Shown: in pieces, positions 11,771-23,107 of the stretch
Position numbering within the stretch: the first letter of the stretch is position 1
Layout of the letters: each line of letters opens with the position of its first letter
Source of the DNA: Adiantum capillus-veneris
Taxonomy: Eukaryota; Streptophyta; Polypodiopsida; Polypodiales; Pteridaceae
Length of the DNA stretch: 64,000 nt
NCBI GenBank assembly: GCA_014529385.2
Contig: CM043955.1
Span: forward strand, 138,995,108 to 139,059,107
Reading direction: 5' to 3'
The notes under the pieces: model-generated
Database searches by the model: none
What the model saw: only the letters and a program-made list of their open reading frames with translations
Told to the model about the DNA's origin: nothing
Made by a program: the position numbers and the translations under genes

Positions 11771-12361
11771 ACTTTGTCGTCCCTGACAAAGCCATGTCAT
11801 GGTAATAGACGCTCAAGAAAGGATGTGCTTGCAAAAGCAAACATGAATGAGGTAGCAAGCTGACTCATATGGAAATAAAGCATAAGGGGAATGCAAAGCA
11901 CATGCAAAAATGCAAATAATTATGAAATGTTACACTGCCACTAAAGACAAATAAATTACACTACTGAAATTAATCAATCAAGAATTTTGGGCTTAAGGAC
12001 GAGTCTCTAGATTAGTAGCTATGACTAAGGGTTCACACACTCACTCTAGAACTAGCTAAGTTAGGAAGATTATCTAAATGCAATATTCCCTAATTGTGTG
12101 TTTGGTTTTGATTAGCTAACTAACTTTCACAACTCCAAACAAAAGCTTGAATTTTTCTCTTAAAGCTCAATGGAAGTCTTTCATGTCATTTTCTTGCTTT
12201 TTCTTTTTCTTTTTCTTTTTTTCACATTGATTCAAAGTCATTTGATGTGTGTGCTTATTTTGTATGCCCAAGGTATTTTGCTTCTTAAAGAAAAGCACCC
12301 ACACATGGAACCTCTAGGACTCTAGTATCATAGGCAACACATGTGAGTGAAGTACCAAGAT
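11771..12361. other. Remnant interior of element M, no clear coding
   Basis: Apart from the RDDKVLEGG-like words next to the PPT, no domain is readable. The AAGAT at 12357-12361 is the expected left target-site copy of copia F. Confidence 0.35.
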
Positions 12362-12565
12362 TGTTGGGATTCAGGCTAGCTGGCCGAACATCCCACTTAC
12401 TACTAACCCATCTACTAACTTAACCATTATATACTTATTCTTTATTACAACAGAATAAGGAGCTGCAAATAGGATAACGTTGTTGTGCGCTCCATCCAAA
12501 GCAGGTCTCTCTCTCTCTCTCTGCTCTCGCACTTGCACTCGCACATGCTTCCCGCGGCACCTTCA
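12362..12565 (+). repeat. 5' LTR of copia element F
   Basis: TGTTGGGATTCAGGC ... CACCTTCA, 204 bp, ending two bases before a perfect iMet PBS. Size and style match the 192 bp LTRs of copia A (TGTTGGGG...CTCCTTCA). It contains a short (CT)n at 12508-12522. No 3' partner is present in the window. Confidence 0.85.
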
Positions 12566-12567
12566 AC

Positions 12568-12579
12568 TGGTATCAGAGC
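12568..12579 (+). promoter_or_regulatory. Primer-binding site, initiator tRNA-Met
   Basis: TGGTATCAGAGC two bases after the LTR end of copia F. Confidence 0.92.
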
Positions 12580-13715
12580 AGGGTTTGTGCTTGCCGTTTT
12601 CACGTCCGCACGCGCGCGCACTTTCAAAAGTGCAAACAGGTTTTCGATTTCGGCATCGGCAAATTCAGCATTCTGAGAGCGTTTTCAGCAAGTGTTCTGA
12701 GGTTTTACCCCCCTTTCAAAATTGTTCGTGCAGTCGAAAGCTTCATCCGAGATACGCTTCAGGAGTTGTAATTTTCAACTTCACTTTTGCTAGAGGTACA
12801 GGTACAAGTACAGGACACATGTGCAAGTTGTTCAGAGACTATTTTGGGATTGTATATAGCCATTTTATGACTATTATGTGCTATTGAGACGGTGTTTATG
12901 GGCTGATTAGGAGCACGTTTCGGCATCGACATTGTCTCGGGGCTTTCAGGCATCCATCTCCTCACAGGTTCTTGCATACATATAGGTTCTTGCATACATA
13001 CATGTCATCCAGGTTTCTTACAGGTTGCAGTGTTTTGCATCAGCACAGATTTCAGTGGGACTACTTGATGCGCATATGCATTGTTTTGGCACTTTTGATA
13101 GTGCTTGAGCTCTTTTGAGAGCGGTTTTACTTGACGCAGGGATTTGTTTACTGCTTGCACATTTTGTTTGGTGCCTATTTGAGTGCGTATACTGCACCTT
13201 GCAATATTGATGACAATGGATGTACGTTGAGTTGTGGAAACTGCCATATGTACCTTTTGTGGAGCCGATTTGGCTTGTTTCTGGCAGTCCCGATCGTTTC
13301 TGAGACTCGGTTCGGAGGCCCTTTCTGAGACTGGGATGGTTTCTTGTCTGCATAACCTTTTGTGAGGGTCCGTAGCGTGAGGTTTTCTTGAGCTAGGGGA
13401 TTCTCAAATGTTGAGATCCTTTCAGTGATACAAGTTGCTGGAGTACCCCTTTTTCGTGGCCTCGCCATAGGACATGTATAGAGAGGGCTAGGTGCATTTG
13501 ACGCCATGTTGGCAGTCTTGGGTCAGTTTTTAACTTTTTTATGCACAGTTAGTGGTTGATGTGCCTGTCTTATGCTCTGAGAGCATTACTTTTGATGCGT
13601 TATTGATATCTTGTGACAGTTTTGGATTGAGATGCTGTCAATTTTTCTCGGGAAACTCTACTGAATTTTTCCCAAAATTACCTGTTTATCATCATATTAT
13701 CTTTAGCTTGCATCC
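12580..13715 (+). other. Untranslated leader of copia F
   Basis: About 1.1 kb between PBS and the gag ATG, with no long frame carrying a motif. Copia A has a leader of similar length (55353-56402), including the shared words GATTCTCAAATGTTGAGATCC / GATTATCGAATGTTGAGATCC near 13399 and 55974. Confidence 0.7.
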
Positions 13716-14924
13716 ATGTCATCTAGTGGTGAAAAGGATATTTACAATATCCGAAAATTTGATAGGACAAATGTTGCTATCTGGAAAGAGCAGATTCAAG
13801 ATGTTCTTATACAAAAAGGCCACCTGGATCCTAACATGGAGCGCCTAGAGGGTGAGTATACAGATGTTGGGTGGGAGAAACTTGATGCTAAGGCCAACTC
13901 TACCCTCCGTTTGCATTTGGCCGAATCTGTGTACGTTACTATAGTTGGAGAAAGGACTGCTAGAGATGTATGGGATAAGTTGTGTTCCAGTTATGAGAAC
14001 AAAAGTGCCACTAATAAGGTTTTCTTGATGAAGAAGTTGTTTGACCTTCGTATGAAAGAAGAGGGCACTATTTCTACTCACATTAATGAGTTCAATATCA
14101 TTTTCACTCAGTTGACCACTCAGGGTTTGATCTTCGATGAGGAAATAAAATGTATCTTCTTGCTATGCAGTTTACCCTCATCTTGGGATACGTTCTGTAC
14201 TGCAATTGGCAACTCAGCATCTGCTACCGGTCTAGTGTACAATGACGTCCTTGGGAGTCTATTTACCGAGGAGATTCGCAGAAAATCTCTCGAAGGCAAG
14301 AAGGATGGTGATGCGTATGTTGCTAGTGATAGACAGAGGGATCGCACTCAAAGTCGTGCCAAAAGCAAGGAACGTGGGGGCTCACCCAGTAAGTATCGGG
14401 GTTCTATGTGTGATGTCGAGTGCTATCACTGCCATAAAAAAGGGCATGTGAAAAAGGATTGCAAGAAATGGCAGCAAAGCAATAAGGATAAACAATCCGG
14501 TGACACTTCTAAGTCTGATGATTCAAACAAGGGAAAAGCAAAGTTAGAGGAGATACATGTGCTAGAGTCTTCAAATGTTCCTATTGTAGAGACTCTTCCA
14601 GCAGTTGTTATGCCACTTACCTCTAATGTATTGGTCTTCACAACACATCTACCTGTCGAGGCTCTTGTTACAGAAGATGCGCAGTATGCACACAATTGGA
14701 TATTAGATTCTGGTGCGAGTTTCCATGTGACACCACATAGAGAGTGGTTCTCTACTTATTCTCACTCTTGTGGCAAAGTGAGACTTGGTGATGCTTATGA
14801 ACTAGACATTGAGGGTGTCGGAAACGTCAAATTGCATCTAAGGAATGACACGCACTTTACTTTATGTAATGTCAGAACCTCACCCAAGGTAAACTCAACT
14901 TTGCTATTCAAATACCTGCTTTAA
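13716..14924 (+). CDS. Copia F Gag and protease (pol truncated by rearrangement)
   Basis: Open from ATG 13716 for 402 codons without a break. Residues about 1-190 are the copia Gag domain (YNIRKFDRTNVAIWKEQIQDVL; WDKLCSSYENKSATNKVFLMKKLFDLRM; SLPSSWDTF). A perfect zinc knuckle (CYHCHKKGHVKKDC) lies near residues 234-247, and the aspartic protease core (WILDSGASFHVTP) near 328-340. In the family Gag packages element RNA and the protease cuts the polyprotein. Copia homology ends around 14890 and the last 10-12 codons run into the start of inverted gypsy sequence, so GAG_pre-integrase, integrase and RT are not joined to it. Best preserved gag in the window. Confidence 0.9.
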   Translation: MSSSGEKDIYNIRKFDRTNVAIWKEQIQDVLIQKGHLDPNMERLEGEYTDVGWEKLDAKANSTLRLHLAESVYVTIVGERTARDVWDKLCSSYENKSATNKVFLMKKLFDLRMKEEGTISTHINEFNIIFTQLTTQGLIFDEEIKCIFLLCSLPSSWDTFCTAIGNSASATGLVYNDVLGSLFTEEIRRKSLEGKKDGDAYVASDRQRDRTQSRAKSKERGGSPSKYRGSMCDVECYHCHKKGHVKKDCKKWQQSNKDKQSGDTSKSDDSNKGKAKLEEIHVLESSNVPIVETLPAVVMPLTSNVLVFTTHLPVEALVTEDAQYAHNWILDSGASFHVTPHREWFSTYSHSCGKVRLGDAYELDIEGVGNVKLHLRNDTHFTLCNVRTSPKVNSTLLFKYLL

Positions 14925-16463
14925 GTTTGTGGCAGCTTCAATGTCAGATTGTAGTTTGTATGCATGGCCTTTTGCTTTAGCTTTTCCTTGCTCTTTCTTC
15001 TTCCCTGTAGATGCCTCCTCCATTGGAATCTCAGGAGAAGGAGGCACATGTGGTGGAGCCTCATAAGAAGGTCCTAGATCCTTTCTTCCACCAGCTCTTG
15101 TAACCCTCTTTGAAGTAGAAGGACCTGCATCTCCATTCTCACGTCTGCGCTTCTCTTCCACAATTGCTTCATTATTATAGCATTTTGCAAGATAGGAATG
15201 CACTGATAAAGAGTCATCCCAACCTGTTGTATGGCGTATGCAATCAACGGCTTCATGTAATACCTATTTATTTACCTTCCCTTTTTCGGCTGAGGCTACT
15301 ACATATGGCCACAAGCTATCAACCTCCTCAAAATCATCTGGAGTATACTTTAACACTTTCTTTGGAATTAGCTCTCTCTTTGCCCCATAGGTAGCAGCCT
15401 CCATTGCCAAAATAGTATGACTAGTTACCATATCCTTCACTAACTTGCGCATACCTCCTTTTCCAAAGTTAGTTCCTAATGGCATACCTGTCTCCCGCAG
15501 ATGGATCTTGCCATCTAAAAAAAACACAAGATCTCTTTTTAAGGCATCACTAAAGCTATCACAATCCCTTCTGCCATGGTCTGTTCCATCACACCATATG
15601 CATCTGTGCACAAATCCTTCTTTGCTTTGGGATTTTTGTCCTGCAGCAGCAGGTTGTCCTTTCTCTTCAAGCCTTGCTAGCTTTAACTTCATTTCTCGCA
15701 TGCCCTTAACAAGCTCATCAAGCATTGAATTATCACCTTTTGGACTCACAACAGTAGGCTTTGGTGAAATCTCTGACGTGCTAGGAGGAGAGGTAGTACC
15801 ATTCACCACTATCTTGTCCCTATGAGGTTGCCTCTTAGCAAGCAATGAGACTGCGTCTTCAACCTCTTTCCACTCAGCCTTTAGACCCTGTTTTGTATTC
15901 TTGTCTTAAAGGAGTAGCTCTAGCTTTCCATGGAGATCATGACATGCAACTTGAAGGAACAATTTGGTCTTTTCACTATTCAAAGTAGCCCGCTCTGTTC
16001 CTGACAGTTGAGCATAGCGCCGCTTAAACTCTCTCAACAGTTCGGTGATGGAAACTCCTTCTTTTGGCTTTGCAACCCATTCCAAGAAGGTCCTTTTTGA
16101 GTCCTCCATGAAGTATTCCTCCTTTAGGGCTTATTTGAATTGCTCCCAACCTTCTCCATGCTCCTCCCTAATTCCCCTTACATGGTCTCTAATCTCGGGG
16201 ACCACAACAAGCTCAAAACTACGAATCATGTCCACCTCTGGAACCCGTTGTAGCTCCATCTCCTTTATATAACCACGAAGAAACTTAGTGACATCTTTCC
16301 CTTCAAATTGGTCCATTTTGTTCACAATAGCTTGAAGGGCTTTCGTTGCTGACACCTTCCTTCTTTCTGCAGCCTGTTGTTACTGCATAAACATGGCGAA
16401 TGCTTGAAACATTTGCATTGTGCCTTGATAAAAACGTATGCCTTGTTGCTCTTGTTGATCCAT
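14904..16463 (-). pseudogene. Gypsy G Gag (minus strand), C-terminally cut
   Basis: Starts at ATG 16463 on the minus strand (MDQQEQQG...). Lesions: TAA at 16379-16381, a stop after EGWEQFK (about 16131), a stop after KLELLL (15906) and one after EKGKVNK (15264), with the same general frame picked up again each time. Readable parts: a retrotransposon Gag core (GKDVTKFLRGYIKEMELQRVPEVDMIRSF; SITELLREFKRRYAQL), a perfect CCHC knuckle (CIWCDGTDHGRRDC) near 15600, and a charged tail with TSKRVTRAGGRKD. Coding ends at about 14905 where copia F begins. The matching pol lies separately at 18128-20682. Confidence 0.8.
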
Positions 16464-16546
16464 AGCTTTAATTATTTGTATTTAAACCTTTCAAAACAAG
16501 TTTTGGAACCCCCACCCCAGCTGTTGCGCGTCAGGTTCAGCAGAAA

Positions 16547-17690
16547 TGTCGGGGAATGTGTGCGGTCTAGCTGGGAAGGTGCAAAACCTCTGGCTATGAG
16601 AGTTCGTGATGAGAGTCACAAACACTTTGTGAAAAAGCATTTCCAGAGAATCACCAAACCTCTTTTTAAGGGTAAGAGAAAATCTAAGAGCGTTTGTGAC
16701 ATCAAAGTCACAAACCCTCTTGCCTATCGTGCTTGGAGTTTGCTTGTTTTTGTAATCGAGATTATGATGAGAGGATCATCAAATCACATTCAAGTTTACT
16801 TTACAAGACCATTTAAAAAACACTAAAGTTTCAGCCATGAAACCTCAATGCTCATACAAGCACAATTCTCAATCAAAACCCAAACCTCTTTCATGGTATC
16901 ATGTAGCCTCGCGCCCAATTACATAGTCGTAACATCAAACAATTGAAAGGAATGCTCGAGCTTCCACCTTCACGACGACCATTTTTTGATTTTGCAGAGA
17001 TTTATGAGCTTCTAAAGTGAAGACCAAACACCATTTTGATAAGGGGAAACCCTAATTCACTCCCTCACAAGCTCAGATACAAGATTGCGAAGAGGCGGGA
17101 CTGCGACACACATAGAATGGGCAACCATGGAAGCTATTGAACAGAAGTGCAAAATTGATGGTTTTTTCTGTAAAAAGCAGCCCTCTCTCTCTTACCCATG
17201 GCATTTTCAGTGGATGTGTCAATTTTTGGGCCATTTTGCCACTTTGGACCAAAACTAGGTCATTTTCAGCTCATTTTTTACCCCAACAAATGCCATTTGT
17301 TTAATGCAAAAAATCCCAAACGGAGTTAAAAAAATCCCTAAATTTGTGGGATCACTCACATAAGCATAAAAAGCATAGATAAGCATCTTTTTCCATCAAT
17401 ATACCATGTTGGGTCACTTTCCATGCAATTCTGCAACAGCGCTTGTTAACTGCTATTTTTGGCAATTTTTGCCCGCATCAATCTTTATAGGCGAGATGAG
17501 TGTGCCATCATGAAACACTTGGAATATATACATTGTAAAACCAAATTAAGAATCTTATCAAGTGGAAAAGCATGCAAACGCGCCACATCCAGGGCCAGGA
17601 CTCCCCGGATAGGTATGTACATGATAATGACCGCAGTAGACGCTTCAACATATATCACAATATGTACATGATTGCTTTTATTTGCATACA
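16547..17690 (-). repeat. LTR of gypsy G, copy 1 (5' LTR on minus strand)
   Basis: On the minus strand it begins TGTATGCAAATAAAAGC and ends CCGACA, followed by TTTC and then the PBS position; 1144 bp. A TATA box (TATAAAG, minus) sits at 17483-17489. The gag ATG follows at 16463. Its outer edge joins copia sequence at TCGAG (17691), the same in copy 2. Confidence 0.75.
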
Positions 17691-18102
17691 TCGAGAAGTG
17701 TCAAGAGTGAGGTGAATGTTTTTATTTCACACTATGTACGTTCCACGGCACGACAGCGGGCTAGTGATGTATCTTCCACTAGCAATGCTCCAGAGGCAAC
17801 GGATAGCAATGGTCAAGGAGTGAGACGGTCTACTAGAGTCTCTCGTCCACCTGCGCATTTCGAGCTAGGTATTGATTACATCATGTTGATCGATTGCGGT
17901 GACCCAAGCTGCTACCAAGAAGCCATGATGACGGATGATGTGGTGAAGTGGGAGCAGGCTATGCAATCTGAGTATAACTCAATTCTGGCTAATGACACTT
18001 GGGACTTGGTAGAACTGCCAAATGATGCAAAAGCTTTACCTTGCAAATGACAAGAAGAAATTTATCTCAGGTGATCCAAATCCAAAGTACAAGGCTAGAC
18101 TT
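17691..18102 (+). pseudogene. Copia fragment before RT, copy 1
   Basis: Frame from 17682 reads the copia linker between integrase and RT: GVRRSTRVSRPPAHFELGIDYIMLIDCGDPSCYQEAM...KWEQAMQSEYNSILANDTWDLVELPNDAKALPCK. A 4-5 base deletion after ALPCK breaks the frame, and the sequence leaves copia at 18102. Same family as copia A (58735-58984). Confidence 0.85.
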
Positions 18103-18127
18103 ACAGATCACATCTTCAAGAAGAAAT

Positions 18128-18694
18128 TTATATAGCTTGTGTACTCTTTGTCTTCAATGCATGCCCTTCAACTTGATTAGACAAATCTTCTCTTGCAAGC
18201 ACCAAATACCTTATTTGCCAAAGTCCCAAAGGCATTGTAACCAAGTCCACAACCCATTTGTAATGCATGGCTAATGGATAAGTAGGATGTAGTCCATCAT
18301 GATGCCGTACATTTGAATACATTTGGCATGTCACACAAGACTCCACAAACTCAGCCACATCCTTATACATCCCTTTCCACCAATACCTTTCTTTTACCTT
18401 GGCAAATGTTGCCCATACACCTCGATGTCCTGCCCATAAACTTTCATGGAACTCCTTGATGATTTGTTGCTGAGTAACCTTATCGCATACTACACGCAAT
18501 GGTGTTCCATCTCTTCGTTTAGGATGCTTCCATAAGTAGCCATCCCTCAAGAAGTACCCATATGCTGTTCTTCTTATCCTCTTAAATTCTTTCTCAGTCC
18601 AATCATCCTGCTTCTGCAGAGTACTTAAGTAGCGACCTATCAAGAGCCATTCATCCTCATATAGTTGCTCTGAAAAGGACTCAAGTGAAGACAC
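18128..18694 (-). pseudogene. Gypsy G integrase N-terminal part (minus strand)
   Basis: Continues gypsy G pol after a frameshift between 18694 and 18640. It shows the integrase zinc-binding module: LWAGHRGVWATFAKVKERYWWKGMYKDVAEFVESCVTCQMY (H...H...C-X2-C), then YKWVVDLVTMPLG with the first catalytic Asp. Sequence homology ends at about 18128, so the rest of the core and C-terminus are missing. Confidence 0.82.
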
Positions 18695-20682
18695 AAAACA
18701 TGCATGACTACCTTTTGCATGATCAATAGTATAAACTTTGTGCCTACATCATCTCCCTCAATAATCATGTCCTGTTCATCTTCATACCTTGCCCTAGATA
18801 GCATATCTGCCATTGGATTGTCTTTCCCTGCAATATGCTTGAACTCAGGATTCAAGGACTTTATGTAGGATATCCATCGTAGCATTGCAATATCAAGAGT
18901 CGAACAGTTTGTGATCATTCCAAGAAGGGACAAACAATCAGTTTCCACAACCACTGGTGCCCCTATCAAGTACTCCTTGTCACACCTCAATGTTGTAACC
19001 ACCCCCCATAGTTCCCTTTTTACTTGTGCATAATCATGATGGTGAGAACTCAGAATCTTGGCTCCAAATCTCACCACATACCTTTTTCCTTCATCATCAT
19101 CTTGCCCTACTGCCCATCCTATCCCTATAGGACTCGTGTCCACTATCACAATGACAGGTCTCTCACATGCATAGTCTACCTTTCTCAAGGTTGGCGATGA
19201 AAGAAGTCGCTTCTTTAGCTTTCTCATGGCTTTTGTGTGCTCTTCTACCCATCGAAACTTTTGATTCTTTCTCAACAACCTATAAAGGGGATCTGCTACA
19301 TGTGCATAATGTGGTATCCAAATAAGATAGAAGACGCAAGCACCAAGAAATCTTCGAACTTCAATTATAGTTGTACATGTTTCTTTCATGTTTTTTATTG
19401 CATCCATCTTTTTTGGACAAGGTCTTCTATCATAAGGACCACACATATACCCCACAATCAACACTTCATTAACACCAAATACAGATTTTTGCCCTGACAA
19501 GGTAAGATTAACTTCTTCAACCTTTGACAAAATCTTCTCACAATCTTCGATATGGTCTGCAACAAACTTACGGCACCCCCTTGAATCCATAGCTTCATCT
19601 TTATCTTTATCTTCACATCCTTTGATGGGCACATCATCAAGAAATGGCATTGTGATTTGAGGTACGAAGTCACGTAGAACCTTGTTCATCCCATTCATCA
19701 TATGTGCAATTGAATTTGTTGCTCCTTGAGGTAAGGTACACATCCTTACCAATCCCAAAGGTGTTTTCATAGTTGTCAGATCTCTACTCTCAATATCTAT
19801 TTGAAATTGATCGTATCCTGAATAAAGACCCCGCATTGAGTAAATTGACCTTCCTGCAAACGCCTCTGTAAACTCATCCACTATAGGTTCTGTACCCACA
19901 TTCCTGATGGTAACCTTGTTTACAGGTTTCATATCTTGTATGAATAGCAAAGCTCCATTATTCTTAGGCACAGTGAACCACCTGTTCGAATATGGCGCAC
20001 AAGAAGGCTCCAAGATATCCATGCTAATCTTTTCATTGAGTAGTTCTATTAACTTTGGCAAATGTGCTTTTGGAACCGGAATTGGGCGTAGATTCCAAGG
20101 TACATGAGGGATAGTGAAGATCACCATAGGTGCAACAACATTAGGATCAACACACCCTATCTCATGTGGCTGGAAAGCAAAAGCCTTACCATGTCTTGAA
20201 AGCATTTCTTTAAAACTCTTCTTCTCTTCTTCTGTTAAAAACTCCTCGCAGCCAACTTTTATCTCTTTTAGGGATTCCATTGTGAACTTGTGTCCAGTTC
20301 TTTTTGGATCCCTAAGACTCGGCTGCAAAGAAGCTTTTTCTAGCTTTTTCTTGCAATCTGATGGTAAAGGTAAGGCCACTGATCTCACTTTCTTTGCCAC
20401 CGTTTTGTACTTGGTCTCCACACGCACTTCCGGTCCTTCATTAACATTGAAATCTTTGTGATCTTCAAAAGTCTCAATCACATCATACATTTCCATAGAG
20501 CATACTTCCACAATGTGGGTTCCATCTTGCATGCTAGAATCCATTATAGCTTCAAGCTCAAGCATAGTATCTACATGAGAAACTTGTTCAAAGAAATCTG
20601 AAATGCATTCACTATCCTCTATGAAACCATTTTCTTTCATGTATTTCGAATGCTTGAAACATTTGCATTGTGCCTTGATCAA
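18640..20682 (-). CDS. Gypsy G polyprotein: RT and RNase H (minus strand)
   Basis: 680 codons without a stop. The first residues are the start of G gag read in another frame; real pol begins at KYMKENGFIED (about 20648), the point of an internal deletion that removed most of gag and perhaps protease. RT motifs in order: APYSNRWFTVPKNNG, IQDMKPVNKVTIRN, SIYSMRGLYSGYDQF, TPLGLVRMCTLPQGATNS, and the catalytic MPFLDDVPIKG (FLDD in place of the usual YxDD). RNase H follows (VIVIVDTSPIGIGWAVGQ; YAQVKRELWGVV; VVVETDCLSLLGMI; HIAGKDNPMADMLSRA). The TLPQGATNS and PFLDD wording recalls fungal Ty3 elements more than plant chromoviruses or Tat. Confidence 0.9.
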   Translation of the reverse strand: MIKAQCKCFKHSKYMKENGFIEDSECISDFFEQVSHVDTMLELEAIMDSSMQDGTHIVEVCSMEMYDVIETFEDHKDFNVNEGPEVRVETKYKTVAKKVRSVALPLPSDCKKKLEKASLQPSLRDPKRTGHKFTMESLKEIKVGCEEFLTEEEKKSFKEMLSRHGKAFAFQPHEIGCVDPNVVAPMVIFTIPHVPWNLRPIPVPKAHLPKLIELLNEKISMDILEPSCAPYSNRWFTVPKNNGALLFIQDMKPVNKVTIRNVGTEPIVDEFTEAFAGRSIYSMRGLYSGYDQFQIDIESRDLTTMKTPLGLVRMCTLPQGATNSIAHMMNGMNKVLRDFVPQITMPFLDDVPIKGCEDKDKDEAMDSRGCRKFVADHIEDCEKILSKVEEVNLTLSGQKSVFGVNEVLIVGYMCGPYDRRPCPKKMDAIKNMKETCTTIIEVRRFLGACVFYLIWIPHYAHVADPLYRLLRKNQKFRWVEEHTKAMRKLKKRLLSSPTLRKVDYACERPVIVIVDTSPIGIGWAVGQDDDEGKRYVVRFGAKILSSHHHDYAQVKRELWGVVTTLRCDKEYLIGAPVVVETDCLSLLGMITNCSTLDIAMLRWISYIKSLNPEFKHIAGKDNPMADMLSRARYEDEQDMIIEGDDVGTKFILLIMQKVVMHVLCLHLSPFQSNYMRMNGS

Positions 20683-22350
20683 AACGCATGCCTTGTTGCT
20701 CTTGTTGATCCATAGCTTTAATTATTTGTCTTTAAACCTTTCAAAACAAGTTTTGGAACCCCCACCCCAGCTGCTTCACGTCGGGTTCACCAGAAATGTC
20801 GGAATGTGTGCGGTCTAGCTGGGAAGGTGCAAAACCTCTGGTTGTGAGAGTTCGTGATGAGAGTCACAAACACTTTGTGAAAAAGGGTTTGCAGAGAATC
20901 ACCAACCCTCTTTTTAAGGGTGACAGAAAATCTAAGAGCGTTTGTGACAGCAAAGTCACAAACCCTCTTGCCTATCGTGCTTGGAGTCTGCTTGTTTTTG
21001 TAATCGAGATTATGATGAGAGGATCATCAAATCACATTCAATTTACTTTACAAGACCATTTAAAAAACACTAAAGTTTCAGCCATGAAACCTCAATGCTC
21101 ATACAAGCACAATTCTCAATCAAAACCCAAACCTTTTTCATGGTATCATGTAGCCTCGCCCCCAATTACATAGTCGTAACATCAAACAATTGAAAGGAAT
21201 GCTCGAGCTTCCACCTTCACGACGACCATTTTTTGATTTTGCAGAGATTTACGAGCTTCTAAAGTGAAGACCAAACACCATTTTGATAAGGGGAAACCCT
21301 AATTCACTCCCTCACAAGCTCAGATACAAGATTGCGAAGAGGCGGGACTGCGACACACATAGAATGGGCAACCATGGAAGCTATTGAACAGAAATGCAAA
21401 ATTGCTGGTTTTTTCTGTAAAAAGCAGCCCTCTCTCTCTTACCCATGGCATTTTCAGCTGATGTGTCAATTTTTGGGCCATTTTGCCACTTTGGACCAAA
21501 ACTAGGTCATTTTCAGCTCATTTTTTACCCCAAAAATGCCATTTTTTAAATGTGAAAAATCCCAAACGGAGTAAAAAAAATCCCTAAATTTGTGGGATCA
21601 CTCGCATAAGCATAAAAAGCATAGATAAGCATCATTTTCCATCAATATACCGTTTTGGGTCACTTTCCATGCAATTCTGCAACGGCGCCTGTTAGCTTCT
21701 ATTTTTGGCAATTTTTGCCCGCATCAATCTTTATAGGCGAGATGAGTGTGCCATCATGAAACACTTGGAATATATACATTGTAAAACCAAATTAAGCATC
21801 TTATCAAGTGGAAAAGCATGCAAATGCGCCACATCCAGGGCCAGGACTCCCCGGATAGGTATGTACATAATAATGACCGCAGTAGACGCTTCAACATATA
21901 TCACAATATGTACATGATTGCTTTTATTTGCATACATCGAGAAGTGTCAAGAGTGAGGTGAATGTTTTTATTTCACACTATATACGTGCCATGGCACGAC
22001 AGCGGGCTAGTGATGTATCTTGCACTAGCAATGCTCCAGAGGCAACGGATAGCAATGGTCAAGGAGTGAGACGGTCTACTAGAGTCTCTCGTCCACCTGC
22101 GCGTTTCGAGCTAGGGCTTGATTACATCACATTGATCGATTGCGGTGAGCCAAGCTACTACCAAGAAGCCATGATGACGGATGATGTGGTGAAGTGGGAG
22201 CAGGCTATGCAATCTTAGTATAACTCGATTCTGGCTAATGACACTTGGGACTTGGTAGAACTGCCAAATGATGCGAAAGCTTTACCTTGCAAATGACAAG
22301 AAGAAATTTATCTCAGGTGATCCAAATCCAAAGTACAAGGCTAGACTTGT
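20649..22350 (+). repeat. Duplicated 1.7 kb block, copy 2
   Basis: Second copy of 16398-18102. Left of it lies gypsy G pol (minus strand); right of it copia RT continues (GTAGCCAAAGTGTTC...). Differences are scattered substitutions and small indels. Confidence 0.92.
20797..21936 (-). repeat. LTR of gypsy G, copy 2 (5' LTR on minus strand)
   Basis: 1140 bp with the same ends as copy 1. Inside it on the minus strand, the PBS follows the LTR after TTTC: TGGTGAACCCGACGTGA, a non-iMet primer site. In copy 1 the same site is mutated (CTGAACCTGACGC). Confidence 0.75.
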
Positions 22351-23107
22351 AGCCAAAGTGTTCAAACAGCAAAAGGGAGTCGATTTTGATGAAATCTTCT
22401 CGCATGTGGTCAAGATGACAATGCTTAGAACCGTACTTGGTCTTGTAGCGATTGAGGACATGGAACTTGTCCAAATGGATGTGAAGACAACATTTCTTCA
22501 CGGGGATCTCGATGAGGATGTTTACATGCAGCAGCCTGAAGGGTTTGTTAAGGAGAACGCATCTCGTGAGGAGCTAGTATGTAAGCTCAAAAAGGCACTT
22601 TATGGCTTAAAGCAGGGATCAAGGCAGTGGTATCATAAATTTGATGCATGTATGAGGTCTCAAGGATATAAAAGAACCAAAGAGGATCACTGCTTGTACA
22701 CAAGAAAGCTAGATGATGGCTCGATGATCATTCTAGTTTTGTATGTTGATGACATGCTTATAGCTGGGAAATCCATTGCAAAAATTTTCAACTTGAAGAA
22801 AACACTTAGCAATAATTTTGTAATGAAATATTTGGGGGATGCTACACACTGGCATGCAAATCAAAAGAGATCGCAAAAGTCGTATTCTTTAGTTATCTCA
22901 GGAAACATACATTGAGAAAGTTTTGCAGCGTTTCAATATGCAGGGGGGGAAAGCATTGAGTACCCCAATGCAAGAATTCTTGAAACTCAACAAGGAAGAT
23001 GCACCCAAATCTGATGCTGAGCGAGCTGAAATGGCTAAGGTACCATATTCTTTAGGAGTGGGCAGTCTCATGTATGCTATGGTAGCCACAAGACCAGACA
23101 TTGTCTA
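21937..23107 (+). pseudogene. Copia RT region (copy 2 linker plus RT), truncated
   Basis: Repeats the copy 1 linker, with an extra stop at MQS-TAG (22216), then after the shared deletion reads [91 protein letters not shown] and the catalytic LYVDDMLIAG. A frameshift near 22840 is followed by VLQRFNMQGGKALSTPM and VGSLMYAMVATRPDI. Copia RT ends at 23105 and gag of a different copia element begins at once. RNase H is absent. Confidence 0.88.

Larger units (their letters stand above)
16398..18102 (+). repeat. Duplicated 1.7 kb block, copy 1
   Basis: Runs from the start of gypsy G gag through its LTR and into copia RT-linker sequence. It matches 20649-22350 almost base for base. Left edge: GAATGCTTGAAACATTTGC. 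Right edge: AAGTACAAGGCTAGACTT, after which the copies part company. Both copies carry the same small deletion in copia coding (CCTTGCAAATGACAAGAAG). Confidence 0.92.
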
